Source: Rhabditoides inermis
Lineage: Eukaryota > Nematoda > Chromadorea > Rhabditida > Rhabditidae
Reading direction: 5' to 3'
DNA: 64,000 nt
Assembly: GCA_963966185.1 (NCBI GenBank)
Contig: CAWZYM010000203.1
Location: 38,501-102,500, forward strand
In this document: positions 56,459 through 64,000 of the stretch, in pieces
Numbering within the stretch: the first letter of the stretch is position 1
Layout: the number at the start of each line of letters is the position of its first letter
Translations under genes and position numbers: made by a program
The notes under the pieces: generated by a model
The model's input: only the letters and a program-made list of their open reading frames with translations
Told to the model about the DNA's origin: nothing
Databases searched by the model: none

Positions 56459-56807
56459 AGGAACAGTGGCAACTTATTTGACACGGAGTATTTTTTTAAA
56501 CCATGTTAACCTAACACATTTGCATTTTTTTCGAAAGAACGACGATTCTGCGTTACTTTCGAATCTGACACTGCCAAGGATTCAGATGAAAATTTGAATT
56601 TCCCGCCAACGCTTCAATACTGCAAATTGGGGTCGGAGACATAAGCGCAATTGAACAACGCTTAGTCAATAGCTTCATGGCTCAGAGCATGTGCGCTGCA
56701 TTGTGGCCCCCGATCTTCGCCGGTTCGATCCCACAACCAAATGTTTTGCTCGTGTGAAAATGAGGAGTTGTGGCAGGTTGTGAGAGAAATAAGTCGCCAC
56801 TGTGTCT
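56459..56807 (+). mobile_element. piggyBac-type MITE with tRNA-like core, copy 2
   Basis: About 349 bases, ends AGGAACAGTGGCAACTTATT and, inverted, AGACACAGTGGCGACTTATT. TTAA is intact on the right (56808-56811), mutated to TGAA on the left. A box TGGCTCAGAGC at 56678-56688 and B box GGTTCGATCCC at 56722-56732 are both kept although the rest has diverged from copy 1. Confidence 0.85.
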
Positions 56808-57072
56808 TTAACACTAAAAGAAAAACAAAAAAAAATAAAGAGAAAGCAGAGAGATAAAGAGAGGAAGGAGAGAGCGAGAAGAGAGGGGAGAAAGAGGGAG
56901 AGATAGAAGGAGGAGGGCTAATATCAGAGCGATGCTGACTTGTGCCTGAGCGCATTTAGTTTTAAGGAGCATAGAAAAGTACAGTTCAGAAAAAAGAAAT
57001 ATATCATTTTTATTTTCATAGACATTGATAGGTGAAGCGCGCGGCAGCTTACTATAGGACTTGCAAACCAGT

Positions 57073-57234
<162 letters not shown>

Positions 57235-57445
57235 TACCCCGCTCCTAGACAACATACTTATCAGTGCAATCAATACATCAATCGACTAATCTTCTCTACT
57301 TTAATACTTCGTTTCACTCGTCAAAATGTTATGAATTTGTAGATAAACAGTAGTATTGAACATAACAAAAAACTTGTATGAATTTCTATTCTTCTATTTT
57401 TCATGTTCTAGCGCGGAGGCGCGCGACAGCGCGCCGGAGCGCTAG

Positions 57446-59099
57446 TCTCCTTTTCTACTAAAATGTCCTATGGTGTCCGTCATTGGAAGGTCATAACTAG
57501 CTTCAAACTTAACCGATCCCTATGAAACTTTGTAGAAAGTTGTGTCACCTGCACCAGACGACAACAAAATTCAGGCACCTCTCAACTCCTCCTCTACGTC
57601 CATATTTGGTCAAAAAACCACCAAAAATGGTCACTTTTGCACTTTTTCTTGTGTGTCCGCGGGCATAACTCCGTTTCTACCGAACCGATTCGCGTCAAAC
57701 TTTGCAGAAAGTTTACATATTACTCCAGGATGCAGTCCACTTCGTAATTACTCTCCAAATACACTCATTGCCTTTATTTGGTAGAAAAACCTCAAAATTC
57801 GCCGATTTTGGTGCTGTCCGCTGCAAAAGCTTCTCACCTAAGAAACAGTTTCGCTTCTTGTTCTGTAATTACTTTCAACAAATAGTTCTGTCACTAACCT
57901 GCAAGTTTCATCATCATTGGTTACGTTGTAAGGCAAATATAGCCAAATTAGCAAGAGCCGCGCGCGCGCTCTCGCCTCACTTTTGCGATTTTTAGTATTT
58001 CCGCGGTCGTAACTCGATTCATACAGAACCAGTTTGCATGAAACTCATAAGATAGTTGAGTTTACGTCTTCTGATGCAGTCCACTTTGTGACAGTTCTCA
58101 ATTTTGCTTTCATTACCTCTATTTATGGTCGAAATCGAAAACCACCAAAAATAGACACTTTTGCACCTTTTCTTGTGTGTCCGCGGGCATATCTCCGTTT
58201 TTACTTGACCGATTTGCGTGATGTTTTTCAGAAAGTTTACATATTACTTCAGGACGCAGTCCACTTCGTGATTACTCTCCAATTACACTCATTGCCTATA
58301 TTTCAAAGAAAAACGACGCAAGTAATCGATTTTGTTGCTGATCGCAGCGAACGTGTCTCATCTAAGAAACATCTTCGCTTCATTTTCCGTAAATACGTTC
58401 AACAAATAGTTTCAACAAAAAGAGCGTACCTGCAAAATTCAGCGTTATTGGTTACGGTGTGAGGAACATATTGTCCAATTATCAAAAGATGCGCGCGCCC
58501 TCGCATTTTCTTTGCGATTTTGATTAGTTCCGCGTTCATGACTTGATTCATACTAAACCAATTTGTATGAAACTTTGCAGATAGTTGAGTTTACGTTCTC
58601 GGCTGTAGTCCACGTCCTCAATTTTGCTTTCAGTTTCCGGTTAAAAAAAACATCAAAATCTCGCTGTCCGGCAACGGAAGCTCCATGTCCAAGCAAAAGT
58701 TTTACTTAAATCTCTAAAAATACATTGACAAAGAACGGAGAGAGAGAGGGAGAGAGGAAAAGTTAGAGAGAAGCATATATATATATAGAGAGAGAAAGGC
58801 AGTGTTAGAGCGAATAAGAGTAATGTTATTGTTGCATTGACAACAGAAAAAAATGCGAGAGGAGACTTGAGAGAAGGAAAAAGAGGAAGAGGGAAAAAAA
58901 GGAACAGTTAGATAAAAAGGGAAGGGAGAGATAGAGAGAGACAGAGAGAGAAAGAGAGAGAGAGAGAATGCGAGAATAAAAGAGGGCGAGAGGTTGCAGT
59001 AGCAAAGCTCTCTGTTTTCGTAGCATTAAAACTAAAAGAAATACGAGGAGAAAGAGAGAGAAAGAAAAAGAAAAAAAAGAGAGAGAGCAGAGAGAGGAA

Positions 59100-59167
<68 letters not shown>

Positions 59168-59636
59168 TGAGAGAGAGAGTTTTTATGAGCAAAGGAAAGT
59201 ATAGTTCAGAAAAAAAATGTATAATGATTATCATTGATCTATGTGTTCATAGATATTGATAGCGGGAGCGCGCGGCACCGTGCGGGTGCTCTTTCTGTAT
59301 TATACGCGAGGACATTCAAATTCAAAAATATACATAGATCTACTGACTTGTACAACGGATGTACGCGGCAGCTAACCAAAGCACTTGCAGAATAGGTATT
59401 ATTATTATTGCATCGCCTATAGACCACATTATCAGTGCAATCAATACATCAATCGACTAATCTTCTCTACTTTAATAACCAGTTTCACTCAAAATGTTAT
59501 GAAATTGTAAAAAAAACACAGTATTATTGATCATAACAAAAACTTGAGTTTGTATTCTATTCTATGAGTTTCTATTCTATTCTTCTAATTTTCATGATCT
59601 AGCGCGGAGGCGCGCGACAGCGCGCCGGAGTGCTAG
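57446..59636 (+). mobile_element. Helitron-like module A3 (most complete A copy)
   Basis: Begins TCTCCTTTTCTACTAAAATG right after the CTAG of A2 and ends with the hairpin at 59599-59636, CTAGCGC...GTGCTAG, where one pair has become G-T. The next base is T59637, as expected if the block sits between host A and T. Internal subrepeats of several hundred bases, a GA tract at 58738-59170 and the TATTATTGCAT tail match A1. No Rep/helicase frame. Confidence 0.72.
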
Positions 59637-59798
59637 TCCCCACCCCCAAATTAGCATATCGATTAGCAATGCAAACTCGTCCCTATTTGCATTACCATTA
59701 GCCTGATAAAATTGGTCATTCCTCGCGATCTCGCCGATTTGCATGTGTGGAGGGGCGAATAAAAGGCGGGCGCGGCGGGCTGCCGGCATCCATTCGCC
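59637..59798 (+). promoter_or_regulatory. MSP promoter region
   Basis: Contains GATAA at 59705-59709, a possible site for a GATA factor such as the one driving msp genes in C. elegans, and a TATA-like AATAAAAGG at 59758-59766, 33 bases before the ATG. Only 162 bases separate the gene from the Helitron-like block. Confidence 0.5.
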
Positions 59799-60233
59799 AT
59801 GGCTCAGTCCGTCGCTCCCGGAGATATCAACACCCAGCCGGGTACCAAGATCGTCTTCAACGCCCCCTACGATGACAAGCACACCTACCACATCAAGGTG
59901 CGTGAATATCGATCGAATATCGATCATTGAATGATTGGTCTTTTTCAGATCACCAACACCGGTGGTCGCCGCATCGGATGGGCCATCAAGACCACCAACA
60001 TGAAGCGCCTCGGCGTCGACCCGCCGTGCGGAGTGCTCGACCCCAAGGAGGCCGTGCTGATGGCCGTCTCTTGCGACGCGTTCAAGTTCGGAGAGGAGGA
60101 CACCAACAACGACCGCATCACCATCGAGTGGACCAACACCCCCGACGGCGCCGCCAAGACCTTCCGCCGCGAGTGGTTCCAGGGCGACGGAATGGTCCGC
60201 CGCAAGAACCTCCCCATCGAGTACAACCCTTGA
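59799..60233 (+). CDS. msp: Major sperm protein (MSP)
   Basis: Exons 59799-59897 and 59949-60233 give exactly 127 residues, the standard MSP length. The start [20 protein letters not shown], then [37 protein letters not shown] and the end [20 protein letters not shown] are textbook MSP. The immunoglobulin-like protein polymerises to drive amoeboid crawling of nematode sperm and also serves as an oocyte maturation signal. One phase-0 intron of 51 bases lies after HIK; C. elegans msp genes have none. Poly(A) signal AATAAA at 60255-60260. Confidence 0.98.
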
Positions 60234-60987
60234 ACGACTGTCACGTAACGTGTCAATAAATGTGTGTACTCCAACTTGTGTGAACATGTGTCGTCAGTCT
60301 TCAGAAGTCGTGTTTCGAAGGTGTGACGAAGCTAGTAAACAAAGATATAGAGTCCCACTAGTTTGAAGGTATCTCTCAATGGCTGTTGGTTTCTTGGTTT
60401 GTAGGTATCACAACTTGCAAGGCTGTTTGCAATTTTCTGGTACACCACCTTGTAAACCGTAACTTCAAACCAATCTGGATCGCATTTTCGAAACTCCCTC
60501 AGAAAACCTGAACTTCCTTCAGAATACTCCCGAATACTCGGAATTTATTGGAATGTTGGTATCACTTTGAGCCTCGTTGTCGTTGCTTCAGAGAAGTGTG
60601 GCACAGAAGCAGTAGATGTTTAGTTTGAGAGCGATGCTGAGTTCAAGTTCAGAACCTGGTGGAACGTCAAAGAAATATGATTTTCACATTGTATTATTGT
60701 ATCTAATGAAGATAAAAAAGAATCCGGATGCGATCATATGACGTCATATCACGCCCGGTGTTCTCAATTCCGTCTTCATAATGTTGTGGGATGAATCGAT
60801 GGAAAAGGCGGCGTCATCATGCATCTCGGTAAAGCAGATGACATGCAACTCGATGACGTGCCGATTCTACGACGTGCTTCAGATCACGTGCCCCTCACTG
60901 ATTAGCATATACATTAGCCTAGGTCGCCCTGTGTGGTTGCCTGTCAATGAGGCGAGTGACCGCCCGCTCGCTCGTCACTCGTGTGCC
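60234..60987 (+). promoter_or_regulatory. Intergenic with CRE-like promoter
   Basis: A perfect TGACGTCA palindrome at 60739-60746 and several half-sites (GATGACGTG, TACGACGTG, GATCACGTG) between 60810 and 60900 lie 90-250 bases before the next ATG. These are bZIP/bHLH-type sites. The rest is plain. Confidence 0.35.
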
Positions 60988-62105
60988 ATGCGTTCTTTTG
61001 TGTGGGCGGTCGCCACTCTGGCTATCCTTCTAGCCGTCCATGCCAATGAGACAGACTCGCCCACGGCGGTCGTGCCTATCGCGGACGAGAAGATTGTGAG
61101 CAGATCTCTCTCTCTCCCTCCCCCCCTCTCTCTCTCTTTTGTCTACACTGTGTTTCAGTACGAAGTCGCGATCGATCCGCCACCGACAGATCTCGGTGGA
61201 CCGGCGAGGCCCGTGGAGACCATTCAGGTATGCTGGTCGGGATTGTGTAGAGTGGATCGGAAATGACTTTTCTGAGGGCTGGTCGAGAATCTACTTGATA
61301 CCTGTGGTTGTGATGATCCGATTGAGAGAGTGATGAGAGTGTACTTCAGACCGAGTCTGACTTGGAGATTCCCTCGACGACGGCTGCTTCGAAGACTCAT
61401 CGTCTGCGCGTTATGCGCCACCAGGCCAAGGCCCCCAAGGCCCCCAAGGGAGGCAGGGGAGGCCGGGGACCGATGCCGCCCAAGGTGCGTCCGTCTAGGG
61501 GTACTGTAAACTACCGTATACCTGCAGGTGAAGATCGTGCTGAAGAAGAGCGTGGATGCGACTGACGAACCAGCGACCGAAGCTGCCAAGCAGGAGATGC
61601 CTGATGTCACCATCCAGGTATGCGGGCGGGCAGACTCGAGCGATTCTTTTCGAGTATGTATCGATCGAGTCAAACGGCAGAGTTGATTTTAGACAAAAAA
61701 TACTCTGGTCTCTAGTTGTGCGGGGGTGGGGAGAGGTAAATGCGATATAAAAGAGTATCTTCATCTTCTCCATGATCTCGGGCAAAAACCTACTAAATCA
61801 CGGAATGAAGTGGTTACGGAATCGATATACTTCTTCAGACCGAGTCTGTCCTGGACCCTGTTCTCGACTCGACGACCGTTGCTTCGAACACTCGTCGCCT
61901 GCGCGCCATTCGCCACCAGATGAAGATGCTCAATGGCAATGCCCCAAGGGAGGCAGGGGAGGCAGGGGACAGAAGCCGCCCGTGCGTTCATCTGGGGGGT
62001 ACTGTAGTCTACCGTATCCTTGCAGGTGAGGATCATTCTGAGAGGGGCGTGGAGACGACTGACGAGCCGACTACTGCAGCTATCAAGGAGGAGAAGAAGG
62101 AATAG
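60988..62105 (+). CDS. Secreted basic protein with duplicated exon pair
   Basis: Exons 60988-61095, 61159-61227, 61350-61484, 61528-61617 and 61839-62105 give 222 residues. Signal peptide MRSFVWAVATLAILLAVHA, then an acidic/Pro stretch. Exons 3-4 and exon 5 are two copies of one unit: TESDLEIPSTTAASKTHRLR versus TESVLDPVLDSTTVASNTRR, each followed by a histidine- and lysine-rich part. In unit 1 a GGRGGRG segment and a 43-base intron follow. In unit 2 a one-base loss shifts the frame and the matching intron appears to be read as coding. All introns are phase 0. Poly(A) signal 62169-62174. Function unknown; the GRGGRG and paired basic residues could mark a processed precursor. Confidence 0.75.
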
Positions 62106-62343
62106 ACGACTTTTACATTTTAACAGATCCGTACATGTAGAAGTATTCGAGCATGTGATTGTGAATCCAATAAATGTTTCTGTAGGACGTGTTTTTTTGT
62201 CTACGTTCACGTTTCTATTAGAGCTGAGAAGAATTCAATTCTTGTACTTTATTCGCAGTGTCTACTATATATATCACAAGTGTATGTACAATTAAAGCCG
62301 TATTTGATGGGACTAGACTGACTAGAGTGCATAAGTAGGGTGT

Positions 62344-62411
<68 letters not shown>

Positions 62412-62440
62412 GAGGGATGAAGAAAGGGAGAGGAAATGTC
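62106..62440. other. Short convergent intergenic region
   Basis: 3' UTR of the secreted protein and a GA tract (62345-62410). No gene. Confidence 0.6.
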
Positions 62441-64000
62441 TCATCGACTCGAGAGAGGGATCATTAGGAGACCAGCCAAGAAGGAGATCGCCGAGAACAC
62501 GAGAAACACCAGGTTCGGCATCCAGTTGTTCTGAAAAAGAGTTGCATCTCGGAAATAAGCACTCTTTTTGTAGTTTAGCGAACCTACTTCCATCTTCCAA
62601 AAGCCTACGACCATTAGGTTCTCATGAATGATTTCGTTGAAGAAGAACTCGGGGGAAATAAGAATGCCGGTCAATAGGGCAAAATGATACTTAGGAACAC
62701 GATTATGGCAATGAAAATTATGAAAGGCTTCAAAAAGTTACGTTTTTGAATTATTTATTACGATTCCTTTGTCCAAATAGCCTAATTGGACGAGGGCGGA
62801 GCCTCACTCCGCTGCCCACCGCTGCCGTACTCGCGGTTTTCCGCCAAAATCTGGTTCCGGGCGCGCTAATGTTTTGGGCCGGTGACTCTTTCCCCGGAGT
62901 TCTTCTTTAAGTGCGTGTCATAATCATGCTTGCGATTTCGAGTATTTGACTGATTGCAGCGTGTACTACTCACCATCAACGGAGCTATCGGTCCGAAGAT
63001 CGCGCCCAGATTGCTCACCGTCGAACCCAGGCCCAGACACATGTTCCTGACAATATCAACATTCAATTGCCGCCCCGCGGATGATGTGCAGGTCGGGGAG
63101 TGCGTACCTGTACTTTAGTGGGAATATCTCGGCGAACAGGATGAATGCGACGATGAAGGTGGAGGAGGCGGCGAACTTGGCCACCAGCCAGCACGCCGAG
63201 AACAGAAAGCGGTTGCCTGATTTTTTAATGTTTCATCGGTTTCATTCCTAGCTATCAGACTGATTGTGAGAGGAATATTGGCAATGTAGTATATAGTGTC
63301 TTTTTTATTTGCCCATATCATGATTGTGAACTGTGAACGGGTAAATACTCTATTTGAACTTATTAGCGAACTGAGTTATATGATATAGATTCAATCGGAC
63401 TGACCTTCGACAAAGTACATCATTCCGACGGAGACGGAGAGTGCGAACTGGAGGCACATCATCGTGACGCTGTTGCCGAACCTGGAAAGAGAGAGGGAGA
63501 GTGAGAGGAATGGACGGAGGGAGATAGAGAGAGAGAGAGGACGGAAGAGAGGGAGAGAGAGAGAAAGAGAAGAGGAGGAGGGGCGAGAGGAAGAGGGAGG
63601 GAGAGAGAGGGAGTAAGAGAGAGAAGAGAGGTATAGAGAGAGATAATGACTGAGTGAGTCAAAGCCACTCACATGTGCATAACCACTGGAACTATGACGT
63701 AGGACGGCACTTCTACAAGTCCGGAAGCGAGGTCTACAAGAAAACATTTTCTTATCTGATTGTTTTTTTCCTCTCTCTTCCTCCCTTTCTCTCACACACT
63801 CTCTCTCTCTCTCCCCCCCCCCCCCCCCCCCCCTCTCTCTCTCTCTCCCCTCTCCCCTCTCACAATTGTAGTTCTCATTTCCTCCGATCACCGACGTCGA
63901 CACATACGAGAGTCCGTTGTAGGTGAGGAAGATGGCCATCCTATAATTTTTTCATTATTTTCGATAGTAGTAAGTCTCTTCAATATCCTCTGGAGAGTAC
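62441..64000 (-). CDS. SLC22-type organic ion transporter, 3' part
   Basis: Minus-strand exons in reading order: 63940-63864, 63733-63673, 63481-63405, 63216-63108, 63046-62974 and 62530-62441; the 5' part lies beyond the window. Family marks are YNGLSYVSTSVIGGNENYNY, LASGLVEVPSYVIVPVVMHM, AEIFPLKYRNMCLGLGS and LGAIFGPIAPLM, which match transmembrane segments 7 to 11 of the SLC22 major facilitator family (organic cation/anion transporters of the plasma membrane). The last exon ends LLMIPLSSR and stop, before the PETKG-like motif that normally closes the fold, so the C-terminus is short. Direction and substrate cannot be told. Confidence 0.85.

Overview
The window is animal DNA from a nematode. 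The evidence is a 127-residue major sperm protein, a seven-transmembrane receptor of nematode chemoreceptor type, acceptor sites a few bases before start codons as expected for spliced-leader trans-splicing, small exons and short introns. The MSP gene has one intron and most genes have many exons of about 100 bases. That fits a chromadorean outside the Caenorhabditis pattern, but I cannot name the species. I resolved the coding genes exon by exon with reading-frame closure; no database search was possible.

Layout. 1-3305: three tandem paralogues of small secreted Gly/Cys-rich proteins. 3474-6002: divergent pair of a CCDC12/Cwf18 splicing factor (-) and mitochondrial ATP synthase gamma (+). 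6197-21547: a 33-exon exportin-4 gene whose introns hold a 140-bp minisatellite, a pentamer satellite and several MITEs. 22979-29442: a foldback element, then a nine-exon short-chain dehydrogenase. 30054-34049: a ten-exon Wnt ligand (-). 34605-34793: a tiny lysine-rich protein (-). 35638-38351: a ten-exon 7TM receptor. 38353-59636: a 21-kb block of head-to-tail repeat modules, each starting TC and usually ending in a GC hairpin closed by CTAG, as in Helitrons, with a fresh gag-only LTR retrotransposon nested inside. 59799-60233: MSP. 60988-62105: a duplicated-exon secreted basic protein. 62441-64000: 3' part of an SLC22-type transporter (-).

Two things stand out. First, the Helitron-like array: hairpin stems differ in sequence between modules but stay complementary, and five modules carry dense arrays of GTAAACA, the forkhead core site. 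Second, in all four large multi-intron genes the introns contain 'echoes', partial copies of a neighbouring exon edge together with its splice site, in one case an acceptor ladder at 21-bp steps and in another amplified to a 140-bp minisatellite. I know of no named description of either pattern in this form.

The genes are mostly unrelated housekeeping or developmental functions. ATP synthase gamma and exportin-4 are 194 bp apart and could be co-transcribed. Mobile DNA shapes the region: one MITE lies between the dehydrogenase start codon and its likely trans-splice site, and a Helitron-like module begins one base after the receptor stop codon.
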